A stretch of DNA of 64,000 nucleotides, taken from contig CALFUT010000007.1 in assembly GCA_937929805.1 (NCBI GenBank), positions 1 to 64,000 of the forward strand. Direction: 5' to 3'. The position numbers and the translations under genes were made by a program. The notes beneath the pieces are model-generated. The model had not been told where the DNA came from. It ran no database searches and saw nothing but the letters and a program-made list of their open reading frames with translations. This DNA is from an uncultured Pirellulaceae bacterium (lineage in GTDB: Bacteria; Planctomycetota; Planctomycetia; Pirellulales; Pirellulaceae). This document shows positions 55,783 to 64,000 of the stretch, piece by piece. Within the stretch, counting starts at the first letter, position 1. Each line of letters begins with the position of its first letter.

Positions 55783-57087
55783 ATGAATCTAGCTCAACGA
55801 ATGATGCCGACAATTGCATGGGTAATGCGAAAGCTGCTTTGTTTTGGCCTTCTGTTGCCCGTAATAGCGCTTTCGCTCCGCTTCGAATGCGCCCGAGCCA
55901 ACGCCGACATTCCGGCCGACGTTCGTGACGTGTTCGAGAGCATGCTGGATAACCTTGAGCCGGAACTGCAAGCTCCGTTTCGAGTAGCACTTGAGAAGAA
56001 CACTCCCGTTGTTGAAATGACTCCTGACCAGTTTCGAAAATTTCGCGACAACCCTTTCAACCCGTTCGAGGGACTTGACGAAATCGATGCGTCGGACGAA
56101 GCCGGCAACATCGCCTTAAAATTCGAACTTCCTAGCCTGCGTACCCGTCCGAAGGGAAAACACGAAAAGCAAAACCGGTCGCTGATTAAACATTTGAAGT
56201 CCATCGGTCGTCCAGTATCCAAAAGCATCGTGCGACTGTACGCGGGAGATCGTCATGTTGCGATGGGCACCATTGTTTCAGCCGATGGTTTTTTAATTAC
56301 CAAAAGCAGTGAGGTTACGGAACGCGGCCCGATCACTTGCTTGCTGTCGGACGGGAGGAAAATTCCGGCAAAGCTTCGCGGGGCTGATAAGGTCCATGAT
56401 GTGGCGTTATTAGAGTTCGAAGCAAAGCGTCTAGAGGCGATCCAATGGTCCGACATGCCACTCGCTCTGGGACAGTTTTTGCTGGCTCCCGATCAAAAAG
56501 GTGAGGTAATCGCCATCGGTAACTACAGCGTGCCTCCGCGTTCGACAAAAATTGGTGAACAGGCGTTTCTTGGCGTTAAGCCTGAAACGACGACCGGTGG
56601 AGTTCTGATTTCTGATGTCCGACCGGGAACGGCATCCTTCGAGGCGGGGCTTCGCAACGGTGATATCATCGTTGAGCTTGACAGGCAGCCCATTCGGGAA
56701 ACAAGTGACCTTGTTTTTCAAATTCGTCAACGAGAGCCTGGTGACCAAGTGACGATCAAATACATTAGCAACGGGGCTCAAAAGGAGACGAGTGCGACGC
56801 TTGCCGGCAACTTGATCAACGGCGAGCGGGCTGCTCGGTTTAAGATGATGAACAGACTGGGTGCCATCCCTAGCCGGCGAAGTTCTGGGTTCCCGAACGT
56901 CTTTCAACATGACATGCCGATTTTCCCCGAGCACTGCGGAGGCCCCGTTTTGGATCTGGATGGAAACGCCGTTGGCCTGAACATCGCGCGAAACGGACGT
57001 GCTGCAACGTATGCATTGCCTGTGAAGCAAATCCAAGAACTGTTGGAAGAGCTTCAACGAAAAAGCGTACCGGTCAGGGATAGGTGA
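55783..57087 (+). CDS. Degenerate HtrA-like protein with an inserted PDZ domain
   Basis: A 434-residue secreted protein (LLCFGLLLPVIALSL ... ANA). It has an HtrA-like layout but a damaged active site. The His position reads FLITKSSEV in place of xTxxHV, so the histidine is missing. The Asp remains in KVHDVALLEF. The Ser position reads EHCGGPVLDLDGN, cysteine in place of serine. The PDZ domain (GVLISDVRPGTASFEAGLRNGDIIVELD) sits at about residues 262-342, between the N- and C-terminal protease halves, not after them. It probably does not cleave; it may present substrates to, or regulate, the active HtrA-like protein next to it. Confidence 0.85.
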   Translation: MNLAQRMMPTIAWVMRKLLCFGLLLPVIALSLRFECARANADIPADVRDVFESMLDNLEPELQAPFRVALEKNTPVVEMTPDQFRKFRDNPFNPFEGLDEIDASDEAGNIALKFELPSLRTRPKGKHEKQNRSLIKHLKSIGRPVSKSIVRLYAGDRHVAMGTIVSADGFLITKSSEVTERGPITCLLSDGRKIPAKLRGADKVHDVALLEFEAKRLEAIQWSDMPLALGQFLLAPDQKGEVIAIGNYSVPPRSTKIGEQAFLGVKPETTTGGVLISDVRPGTASFEAGLRNGDIIVELDRQPIRETSDLVFQIRQREPGDQVTIKYISNGAQKETSATLAGNLINGERAARFKMMNRLGAIPSRRSSGFPNVFQHDMPIFPEHCGGPVLDLDGNAVGLNIARNGRAATYALPVKQIQELLEELQRKSVPVRDR

Positions 57088-57407
57088 GCTTTTGGTCATC
57101 GCTTTTTGCGAGCCAGAGTTTTGAAAACGGTTTACAGTTTGCTTTTGGGTTCACTATGATCGCTCGGCGGCGGTCTGCATGATGCAGACACAAAATCGCA
57201 GCATCAAATCAGTTGAGTGTGCCAACCAGTGCAGCGTCAGCAACGACTATTGGCAAGATCCGTCGCGGTTTGTGACAAGGATGAACGCGTCACGACAAAC
57301 CGAGACCGGTCTATCGAAACTCAAGTCGCTTCGAGCGTGAGTCGTCATGCATTATTAGGTTGGTAGTGCATTCAAATCGGCTCTCTTGTTTTGACTGCCT
57401 CCGGTAT
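57088..57407. other. Convergent intergenic region
   Basis: 320 bases between the second HtrA-like gene (plus) and ppk2 (minus). No small gene or terminator-quality hairpin is seen. Confidence 0.4.
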
Positions 57408-58217
57408 TTACTTGACTACCGTTCCTGTCGGATCTTCTTCCGACGCGGGGTACTGAGGATCCATCTCTCGAAGCGTCGAAAGTAACAACTGACTGACCAC
57501 CAGATTGCGGTACCACTTTTTGTCAGAAGGGATGACATGCCACGGAGCATAATCGGTGCTGCAGTTTTTCAGAGCAGCGGTGTACGCGTCTTGGTAGTCT
57601 GCCCACTTTTCGCGTTCTTTCAAATCGCCCGGATTAAACTTCCAGTGCTTCTCGGGCAGATCAATTCTCTCTTGCAAGCGGGCTCGTTGAGTGTCCTTGC
57701 TGATGTGCAGGAAACACTTAACGATTTTCGTGCCCGTTTCGTGCAGCAGTTTTTCAAATTGGTTGATCTGATCGTAGCGTTGGCTCCAAATTTCTTTGGG
57801 CACAATGTTGTGAACGCGGACGACCAGCACGTCCTCGTAATGACTTCGATTAAAAATGCCGATGTTCCCTCGCCGAGGAACAACTTTGTGGACTCGCCAT
57901 AGAAAATCATGATCGAGTTCTTCTTCGCTGGGGCGTTTGAACGAACTGACTTGGCAACTGGTCGGATTCATGCCCCGCATCACGTTGCGAATGGTCCCGT
58001 CTTTTCCTGCCGTGTCCATGCCTTGAAGCACCAGCAAAATCGATCGCTTATCCTCGGCGTACAATCGCTTGGCCAGTTCAGCCATTTCGATCGCGTTGGC
58101 AGCGATTTGCTTTCGAGCCTGTTTTTTCTTCCAATCGTCCGAGGTCGGCCCGGAAGGAATTTCAGACAGTTTTATTTTCTCGCTAGGCGAAACGGTATGC
58201 GGAATTGGTTGAGTCAT
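57408..58217 (-). CDS. ppk2: Polyphosphate kinase 2 (PPK2 family)
   Basis: A 269-residue single-domain PPK2. The Walker A-like LLVLQGMDTAGKDGTIRNVM is at about residue 62, the Walker B/lid region is NIGIFNRSHYEDVLVVRVH, and LDHDFLWRVHKVVPRRG and WKFNPGDLKEREKWADYQ are also conserved. PPK2 enzymes phosphorylate nucleotides with polyphosphate. The short single-domain form fits class III-like enzymes that act on both NMP and NDP, but this is not certain. Its ATG overlaps the stop of the T2SF-like gene by four bases. Confidence 0.93.
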   Translation of the reverse strand: MTQPIPHTVSPSEKIKLSEIPSGPTSDDWKKKQARKQIAANAIEMAELAKRLYAEDKRSILLVLQGMDTAGKDGTIRNVMRGMNPTSCQVSSFKRPSEEELDHDFLWRVHKVVPRRGNIGIFNRSHYEDVLVVRVHNIVPKEIWSQRYDQINQFEKLLHETGTKIVKCFLHISKDTQRARLQERIDLPEKHWKFNPGDLKEREKWADYQDAYTAALKNCSTDYAPWHVIPSDKKWYRNLVVSQLLLSTLREMDPQYPASEEDPTGTVVK

Positions 58218-59239
58218 GGCAAAAATTCGTTAATGGTTTTTAGGTACAGGTTCTGATACAAGAGAATTACGGTGCCGCCAATTAAGACCGCCACCAACGA
58301 GAAAATTAGGAAGAATCCAATTCCAGAAATCGTCTTCAAATTTTGCTCGGCCCGATTCTGTAGCTCGCCTGAGGCACGATCCATGGACTCGGCCAATTCA
58401 CCAGACGTTTCGCCGTTGTCGACGTAGATCAGTAAATCTTCCGGGAACGCGTCGGTTTGTTTCATCGAACGATAAAACTCGTTTCCCTTTTGCAAGTCGG
58501 CCGTCAATTCTGGTTCAAGCTGCTGGTAGTAGTAGTTTTCCGTCGACCCGAGCGCCAGCGTGATCGTTTCCATCGGGTTCATTCCCGCATTCTCACAGAC
58601 TGACATCGTCCATGCGAATCGCGAAAGTGCAAGGCACTCGATTGTCTTCCCAATCAAGGGAATCCTTCTGGCGATCTTGATCGGCAGAATTCCAAACCAG
58701 CCTCGATTGATTCCTTGATACAAGGCGTAGCCGCCGCCGAATAAAAGCAAAATCACAAACACGTAGATCAGAAAGTTTCCGGTCGTGCTACCCATGCCGA
58801 ACCAGTCAATCGGATCAATGTTTCCAAGCCGATACACGTAGTCGAGCACGAGGATCAAGACGCCAATAATTCCAACGGCCGCCAACAGCTGAAAGCAAGG
58901 CCATGCGATCGAGGTCAGGAAACGTTGTCGGAATTCCGCCAGTGACTTGTAGTGCTGAGACAATCGCTTGAAGGATTCCTCCAACCGTCCGCTTTTTTCA
59001 CCTGCCTTAACCACCGCCGTTGCCAGCCCGGGGAAGCTCTCGCCGGTTGCGGCCATAGAAGGCCCCAGCGGATCACCCTTGTCCACTTTCCTCGCAATTT
59101 CCAAAAAAGCTTTTCGGTAGGCAGTCGATCCGTATTCAGTTTCACGCCGAACGATTTTTCGGATATCAATTCCGGCCGCATAACTTACCGCCATGCGTTG
59201 AAACCCGTCGGACAGTTGCGAATACGTGAATTGTGCCAT
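58214..59239 (-). CDS. Type II secretion/type IV pilus F-like inner-membrane protein
   Basis: A 341-residue protein with two T2SSF domains. Membrane helices are at about residues 120-140 (FQLLAAVGIIGVLILVLDYVY), 155-175 (NFLIYVFVILLLFGGGYALY) and 310-335 (IGFFLIFSLVAVLIGGTVILLY). SRFAWTMSVCENAGMNPMETI and ENAGxxxxxA patterns fit GspF/PilC. Such proteins are platform components of secretion or pilus machines; no other such gene is nearby. ATG 59239 is the best start; the frame is open further upstream. The coupling to ppk2 by a four-base overlap is unusual. Confidence 0.88.
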   Translation of the reverse strand: MAQFTYSQLSDGFQRMAVSYAAGIDIRKIVRRETEYGSTAYRKAFLEIARKVDKGDPLGPSMAATGESFPGLATAVVKAGEKSGRLEESFKRLSQHYKSLAEFRQRFLTSIAWPCFQLLAAVGIIGVLILVLDYVYRLGNIDPIDWFGMGSTTGNFLIYVFVILLLFGGGYALYQGINRGWFGILPIKIARRIPLIGKTIECLALSRFAWTMSVCENAGMNPMETITLALGSTENYYYQQLEPELTADLQKGNEFYRSMKQTDAFPEDLLIYVDNGETSGELAESMDRASGELQNRAEQNLKTISGIGFFLIFSLVAVLIGGTVILLYQNLYLKTINEFLP

Positions 59240-59445
59240 CGAAAATCTACCTTTCGCCAATGTTTTCGCGAGATCCGGTGCTTTGTCTACCCTAGAAAGT
59301 AGGGGAGCTATTCCGTTTTGGCTCAAAATTGTCGAGTCGGGGGAATTACCAAACTCAACACTACGATTTCGCAAAGCACGAGTCGATAATATCAGGTACG
59401 CTCTAACGTTATCGACTGTGTGAACTTGCCGCAACAAGGCTGATC

Positions 59446-60720
59446 ATGAATCAATACATTTTGCCGCGCAATGGTCCCGTGATACTTGCAGTCGCGGTGA
59501 TCGCCCTTTCAATCGTATACCCCGCGACAGTTCGTGGCCAGACGCGCGAGCCGGTTCAGGGACGAGTCATTCTTAAGTCGGGCGGTGTGCTGCAGGGCAG
59601 GATCAGCGAAGCGAAGAACCCCGACAACGGACGCTCATACGTTACCGTTATTAAGCAGGATGGCTCCGTCATCAAGTTGGATCAGTCGCGGCTGGTTCGC
59701 AAAGTCGAATTGATCACTTCAAAGGATTTCGAATACAGACAGTTGGCTGCCAACGCATCGTCGGTCGAAGATCATCGTGCTGTGATGGACTGGTGTCTTG
59801 AGCAACCCAGCGGGCGACGTCGGTTCAAACAACAAATCGAATCGCATGCTCATCACATCGTTGGCTCACAACCGGACGACGAACAGGCTCGCAAGGTACT
59901 CGGTTTCGTCCAAGAGGACGGTGCTTGGATTCAGAAGGATCAATTTTTTGGGCAGCACGGATACACTCGGCAGGGTACCAGTTGGACTCCGGTTCGGGCC
60001 GTGCAAATTCAGGCACGTCAGGAAGAAGTGGACGACAAGATCGCGGATCGCAAAGAGTCGTTGCGGAAGTGGATGAGAACGGCACAGCGTGGCGACGCAA
60101 CTTCGGACGAGCTGCGTGCGGCTCTGACCGAGTTCTGTGACCCGTTTGCGTTGGAAGCAGTCGAAACGGCCGCGAAGCGTGAGAAGAACGCAGAGCTTCG
60201 GGCGTTGATGATTGAGGGAATCAGTCAGGTCGAAAGTACGTCCGCCATGAGGAAACTGGTTGGTTTCGCCATGAGCGATCCTGATGAATTTGTTCGAGAG
60301 CGAGCTTTAACTTTGCTGGGGCAACCTCATTACGACGCGAATGCTGCCTCGGCCGCGTTCGCCGAGTTTTTTGCCAGCAAGAAAAACGAGAACATCCAGC
60401 GTGCTGCTTTCGCGATCGGCGAGCTAGGAGGCACGTCGGTCATTGGGCAATTGATCGAGGTGCTGGTCACCACTCACAAAGAGAAAAATCCGGACGCCCT
60501 TGAAGCCGGGCGATTGAATCCAACTTTCCGAAGTGACGGCGCATCGGGCCTGCAGACCGGCGGTGGTCCCCAAATTATTACAACCACTCGACGCAATGGT
60601 CGGGTGCTCAACGCGCTGAAGATCGTGACACAGCAGGATTTCAATTTTGACATCGATCGATGGCGCGAGTGGAACATCAAATCCAATACCTATCACGATA
60701 TCAGTGTGCGGTCAGATTAA
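59446..60720 (+). CDS. Secreted HEAT-repeat-like protein
   Basis: A 424-residue protein. A signal peptide (VILAVAVIALSIVYPATVRG-QT) is followed by a small beta domain (VQGRVILKSGGVLQGRISE ... GSVIKLDQSRLVRKVEL) of the type found in planctomycete exported proteins. A QPDDEQARKVLGFVQEDGAWI segment follows, and the C-terminal half has HEAT-like helical pairs (MRKLVGFAMSDPDEFVRERALTLLG; NENIQRAAFAIGELGGTSVIGQLIEVL). HEAT repeats usually bind other proteins. No enzymatic motif is seen. It is divergent from the T2SF-like gene. Confidence 0.78.
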   Translation: MNQYILPRNGPVILAVAVIALSIVYPATVRGQTREPVQGRVILKSGGVLQGRISEAKNPDNGRSYVTVIKQDGSVIKLDQSRLVRKVELITSKDFEYRQLAANASSVEDHRAVMDWCLEQPSGRRRFKQQIESHAHHIVGSQPDDEQARKVLGFVQEDGAWIQKDQFFGQHGYTRQGTSWTPVRAVQIQARQEEVDDKIADRKESLRKWMRTAQRGDATSDELRAALTEFCDPFALEAVETAAKREKNAELRALMIEGISQVESTSAMRKLVGFAMSDPDEFVRERALTLLGQPHYDANAASAAFAEFFASKKNENIQRAAFAIGELGGTSVIGQLIEVLVTTHKEKNPDALEAGRLNPTFRSDGASGLQTGGGPQIITTTRRNGRVLNALKIVTQQDFNFDIDRWREWNIKSNTYHDISVRSD

Positions 60721-60881
60721 GCAGTGGCTACTACTTCTGATCCGACAAATCCCAACCGGACACGTCAGTGAGTGACCGATCCCTAGCTGCCGCACCGGGT
60801 CATGTTGACGTTTGCCATTTTCCACAATGCAACGGGTTGTGTTGATGCGTGCAATTCCCTGGCTGGCGAGTAGGTTATTGC

Positions 60882-61928
60882 CTACTCTTTCGAGGCGTCA
60901 AAGGCTTCTGCAATTGAATCACTCAGCTTTGCCCACGTTTTTGCGATCGCTTCTTTGTCTGATTCTTTAAATGCGTCCACGTTCGGTTGCTCGCGGACGT
61001 AATGGAAGCATGCGGTGGTGATGGTTGAGTCGCTGAAAGCCTGAGTCATTCGCATCGTGTGTTTGTCGTGGTCGTCGGCGAAAACGATCGCGTTAAACGT
61101 CCGTGGCGATCGTGCCAGCAAGTTCCTAAGCATGTAACCTTTATGCTGCCCGGCGGTCATGTAGATTCCACGCGAATAGGAAACCGGGCGAGGATCCCTT
61201 AAGCTCTCTAGTTCCTGCTTAGACAAGCCGTGCGTGTTGGGACGAGCTTTGTCGTACGGCAGAAATCGGCCACGGGCTGGTTCATTGATTTTCAACGCCG
61301 AGTCGGCGAAGTCGTATCCGTTGCGTTTAAGTTCTCGTTCAGTTGCAGCGCGAAATTCGGGCCCGCGTGACGTCAGGACGATTGTGGTGCAACCGGCTTC
61401 TTGAATCGCTGAAATCAACTCTGGCAAACTGGGCTCGGGCGGATGCATTTTCCCCAATTCGAACAACGTGCCTTGAATCCGCAGCAATTCATTCAGGTCC
61501 TTTGCCACGCGAAACGGCGATTCGACGTCTCGAAAGATAAAGTCGTATTGCCAACCGTACCACTGGTCACTGCCAAGTGGTTGATCCATCGCAAGAGTCG
61601 TGTTGTCAACGTCAACGACCAGCAAAACTTTATCTTCACCATGCTTCGCAATTTCCGCCTCGACCCGATTGGCAACATCGACAAAGTTCGCAGTTTTTAC
61701 TTCACAAGATTCAAGATCGGTCGGATCTGCCGTTCCGCTTTCTTTGGCGAGTTCGTTTTCGGCGACGGTTTGCTTCTTTTCCACGACAACGGGTGGAACG
61801 CGCTGTTGAGCCAAGCCAATGCTTGGGGTCACCCAAACCGATAAGAGGACCAGCCGGGGCAAGAAGACCAGCAGAGGCAAGAAAACCAGCTGGGGCAGGA
61901 GAATCGTTGGTTTAGAGAATTGCCGCAT
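60882..61928 (-). CDS. Secreted HAD-type phosphatase (DUF2608-like)
   Basis: A 348-residue protein from ATG 61928. Its signal peptide is long and contains three copies of an 18-bp repeat (LVFLPLLVFLPRLVLL). The HAD motif I is VLLVVDVDNTTLAMD, motif II is TTIVLTSRGPEF, and motif IV-like FADDHDKHTMRM is present, all as in DUF2608 acid phosphatases. The product is likely exported and hydrolyses phosphate esters. The frame continues upstream through the GC-rich repeat copy C; that extension is repeat sequence and not part of the protein. Confidence 0.85.
   Translation of the reverse strand: MRQFSKPTILLPQLVFLPLLVFLPRLVLLSVWVTPSIGLAQQRVPPVVVEKKQTVAENELAKESGTADPTDLESCEVKTANFVDVANRVEAEIAKHGEDKVLLVVDVDNTTLAMDQPLGSDQWYGWQYDFIFRDVESPFRVAKDLNELLRIQGTLFELGKMHPPEPSLPELISAIQEAGCTTIVLTSRGPEFRAATERELKRNGYDFADSALKINEPARGRFLPYDKARPNTHGLSKQELESLRDPRPVSYSRGIYMTAGQHKGYMLRNLLARSPRTFNAIVFADDHDKHTMRMTQAFSDSTITTACFHYVREQPNVDAFKESDKEAIAKTWAKLSDSIAEAFDASKE
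61844..61897. repeat. Three tandem 18-bp repeats in a signal peptide
   Basis: Units 61844-61861, 61862-61879 and 61880-61897 (AGAGGACCAGCCGGGGCA and two variants with two to four changes) are in frame in the DUF2608 phosphatase signal peptide. In-frame copy-number changes would lengthen its hydrophobic core by six residues each. Confidence 0.85.
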
Positions 61929-61998
61929 GTTGATCTCTTCTGATTTGTGGTGGCACCTAGTTGCACACCGCCATTTTAGCTGAGTGACATCAATGTGT

Positions 61999-62068
61999 GG
62001 GAGGGGAAGGCTCCGCCCGCACCGCTCGGATGGCTGAGCTATTTGCTCCGCATGGTTCGGTCGGAGCC
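61999..62068. repeat. GC-rich intergenic repeat, copy C
   Basis: Starts GGGAGGGGAAGGCTCCGCCC and ends near GTCGGAGCC. It aligns to copy B without gaps over about 115 bases including flanks (CTAGTTGNACANCGCCANTTTAGC), but its right outer arm is decayed. It lies between the DUF2608 phosphatase and the helicase-nuclease gene. Confidence 0.7.
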
Positions 62069-62151
62069 TCACCGTTACCGAGACATTACCGCTAATCGGG
62101 CGAAGTAAACTGCATTCTTGGAAAAACTAAGTTTGGGGCATACTCAATCGT

Positions 62152-64000
62152 CTACCAAAGCGTTTGTTGAGATTCACTGGCCGCGTCGGCGTTGGACGAT
62201 CGTTCCGCGGCCTGCGTCTGTTTGGTTTTAGATTTACCTTTGGCTAACGGTTCCAGCTGGATCAGCTGATCGATTTCGGTAAAGGCAATCGTCTGACGAA
62301 TCTGCTTAAGTTCAAGGTCGAAAGACTGCGTGACCGCCTCGGCGTACGCGTTCATCTGCGGTCGGTACGCTTCCGCTCGATCCAAGGCCGTCTTTTTGGT
62401 GACTTGGTCGGACTTGAAGTCAATAATCTCAGCGGCAACGATTCGACCCGCATCAATCGAAAGCACCAACCGATCAATGGTTCCCGTTAAAAGTCCCGTG
62501 CTCGTTTTCGCCGCAAATTGGTACTCGGTCATGACCTCCAATTTAGCGCCGGCAAATTTCGATGCTTGTGATTCGCGATTCAGCAACTGCTGAATGTTTG
62601 GTTGATCAATCGCGTGGCGAAACTTTTTGATTGCCGCCTGAACCGTTTCAATGTCTGGATTGGTTTGCCGAAGCCGATTAACAAGGACCTCTTCTGTTGG
62701 CCCGGCCGAGCCATCAAGCCATTCAACGTGTTCGAAGCACGCGTGAATCAGCGAGCCCATGGCGGCAGCGTTGGAGCCGCTGCTTCGTTCCAGTTGGTCA
62801 CCAAACGTGCTGCCAGTTTGTTCACGTCTGGCCGATGGGTACCGGTTTGCAATGCCTCTGCCCGAACGAGTTTCCTTCGCAAACGATCCTTTTTGCAAGG
62901 TGGCATCAGCCGGCAGATGGAACGGTAAGGAATCGGTTTCGTCGGAGCCGTCGGTTGACGACTTGGATTCACTGCTGACGTACGCCTCGTGCCAGTTTTG
63001 ATTTCCTGATTCGTGAGCGATCAAATTTTCGTCCTTATCAAAATCCGCTTCGACAACCGTCGAAAGCACAACTCCAGACGGCGTGGCAGAGGTCGGCTTC
63101 GTGTCGGGGCTCAGAATCACGTGGGTTGCATGAACCGCACGTGTGATCGCCACATAAAGCAAGCACATTGATTCGCGGACTTTCAATGTCTGATGGTTGG
63201 CAAAACATTTTTGCACCGACTTCGGCAAGATCGCTTGCGTTTTCTGGTTGGTGTATCGAGTCACCAGATCGATGGGGCCGGTCGGGCTTGAGCGGCCGGT
63301 GACAACGTTTGGAGTCTGGCCGGCCAATGCCGCTCCCGTACCAGTCCGCAACGGAACAACGACCGCGTCAAACTCTAGCCCCTTCGAACTGTGGACGGTC
63401 ATAACTCGAATCTGCGCCGATGAAGGCTCGACCGCCTTATAGTCTTCGCGGATGAAGCTAACGAACCGTCCCGGGCGAAGTTCCCAGTCCATGCCGTTGG
63501 CCTCTGTCGAGTATGCCACCTGCACCAGTTGCTGAAGCCGAGTCGATTCGCGTGCGGTGCATTCCGGCGCGAGGATCCGAGCCAGTGTCTCGATGTAGGC
63601 GCCGTATCCATGAGTGACCAGTTCGCGACGGATGCGCTTTGAAGCAGCGATCGCCTGTTTCTGGCAGGCCCGCTGATTGGTCGCATTTTGCGGCTCGATT
63701 TCAAAATGTGGCCCCAACGGAGAATGAGAAACACGAAAACGAGCCAGACTATCGCCGGGCGCGTCGGCAAGTTTGAGGGCAGCAAGCACGATCTCCACGG
63801 CGGCCGAATCAGTCAGTGGGTTACCGCCTTCCTCACTGGCCGGGATTCCCAATTGCCGAAGCCGAAAAATCAACTCGCCAATTTCCGCTCGAGTTCGAAC
63901 CAGCACGCCGATCGACTTCGTTGGAGGCAGCTGCTGATGAAGTTGTTGAATCTTGGCAACCGTCGAGACGTATAAGCTCTCTTTGGTGTCCAGGTTGCCA
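62152..64000 (-). CDS. UvrD/AddA-like helicase-nuclease, C-terminal part (partial)
   Basis: The frame is open to the window edge, so the N-terminal helicase domains lie outside. Visible are SIGVLVRTRAEIGELI, late helicase motifs MTVHSSKGLEFDAVVVP and LLYVAITRAVHATHVIL, and a C-terminal PD-(D/E)XK nuclease domain with GTIDRLVL and AAEIIDFKSDQ (the D-x-K catalytic signature). It resembles AddA/RecB-like double-strand break repair enzymes that unwind and degrade DNA ends. The partner subunit (AddB) is presumably upstream, beyond the edge. The end is Ser/Ala-rich and unconserved. Confidence 0.9.
   Translation of the reverse strand, partial: GNLDTKESLYVSTVAKIQQLHQQLPPTKSIGVLVRTRAEIGELIFRLRQLGIPASEEGGNPLTDSAAVEIVLAALKLADAPGDSLARFRVSHSPLGPHFEIEPQNATNQRACQKQAIAASKRIRRELVTHGYGAYIETLARILAPECTARESTRLQQLVQVAYSTEANGMDWELRPGRFVSFIREDYKAVEPSSAQIRVMTVHSSKGLEFDAVVVPLRTGTGAALAGQTPNVVTGRSSPTGPIDLVTRYTNQKTQAILPKSVQKCFANHQTLKVRESMCLLYVAITRAVHATHVILSPDTKPTSATPSGVVLSTVVEADFDKDENLIAHESGNQNWHEAYVSSESKSSTDGSDETDSLPFHLPADATLQKGSFAKETRSGRGIANRYPSARREQTGSTFGDQLERSSGSNAAAMGSLIHACFEHVEWLDGSAGPTEEVLVNRLRQTNPDIETVQAAIKKFRHAIDQPNIQQLLNRESQASKFAGAKLEVMTEYQFAAKTSTGLLTGTIDRLVLSIDAGRIVAAEIIDFKSDQVTKKTALDRAEAYRPQMNAYAEAVTQSFDLELKQIRQTIAFTEIDQLIQLEPLAKGKSKTKQTQAAERSSNADAASESQQTLW

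Overview
The window looks like chromosomal DNA of a planctomycete, probably of the Pirellulaceae type (an inference from gene content; there is no 16S rRNA here). The pointers are a Ser/Thr kinase with unusual fused domains, an ECF sigma factor of planctomycete style, a Tat-exported Gfo/Idh/MocA oxidoreductase, tandem secreted PQQ-like propellers, a PEP-CTERM/CHRD remnant, a DUF1552 remnant, a BBP7-like barrel protein, and many secreted or lipid-anchored proteins of unknown role. Genes sit on both strands in short operons, many with 4-base ATGA overlaps.

Layout. 1-6.8 kb: the start of a probable IS481 transposase, a long hairpin, a DUF2383 helical-bundle protein, a kinase-SRPBCC-DUF5939-cyclase-like fusion, an outer-membrane-like protein, a broken CHRD/PEP-CTERM gene and an ECF sigma factor. 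7-16.6 kb: oxidoreductase, a class II photolyase fused to a renalase-like flavoprotein, lipoprotein MsrA, a thioredoxin/TPR protein, a small membrane protein, a lipoprotein and HemB. 16.9-25.2 kb: two PQQ-like propellers, a KAS III enzyme, an unknown 838-residue protein with a HEPN-like RNxxxH motif, and a stand-alone M41 peptidase.

25.3-34.2 kb (minus strand): SelA, an HU-like protein, a YkgJ-type cysteine-cluster protein, a class V cysteine desulfurase, MoaA, MoaE, MoaD and a fused FAD/Fe-S oxidoreductase. The last five form a tight run and are probably co-transcribed, joining molybdopterin synthesis to sulfur (or selenium) mobilisation. 34.3-50.6 kb: SixA, TreZ-like hydrolase, a zinc-ribbon membrane protein, carboxypeptidase Taq, a catalytically degenerate histidine phosphatase overlapping Rpe, a very large acidic coiled-coil membrane protein split by a -1 frameshift at an A9 run, a FabZ-like dehydratase, a conserved protein of unsettled function, RNase III and class II DAHP synthase.

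51.4-64 kb: BBP7-like protein, a cluster of palindromic repeats abutting a DUF1552 remnant, a DUF1570-like lipoprotein, two tandem HtrA-like proteins (one intact, one degenerate), PPK2 overlapping a type II secretion F-like protein, a HEAT-repeat protein, a DUF2608 phosphatase and the C-terminal part of a UvrD/AddA-like helicase-nuclease that runs off the window. A GC-rich palindromic repeat family occurs three times (about 27.0, 53.0 and 62.0 kb). I saw no rRNA, convincing tRNA, CRISPR array or prophage. The best leads for something undescribed are the frameshifted coiled-coil gene, the kinase fusion, the photolyase fusion and the 838-residue orphan.
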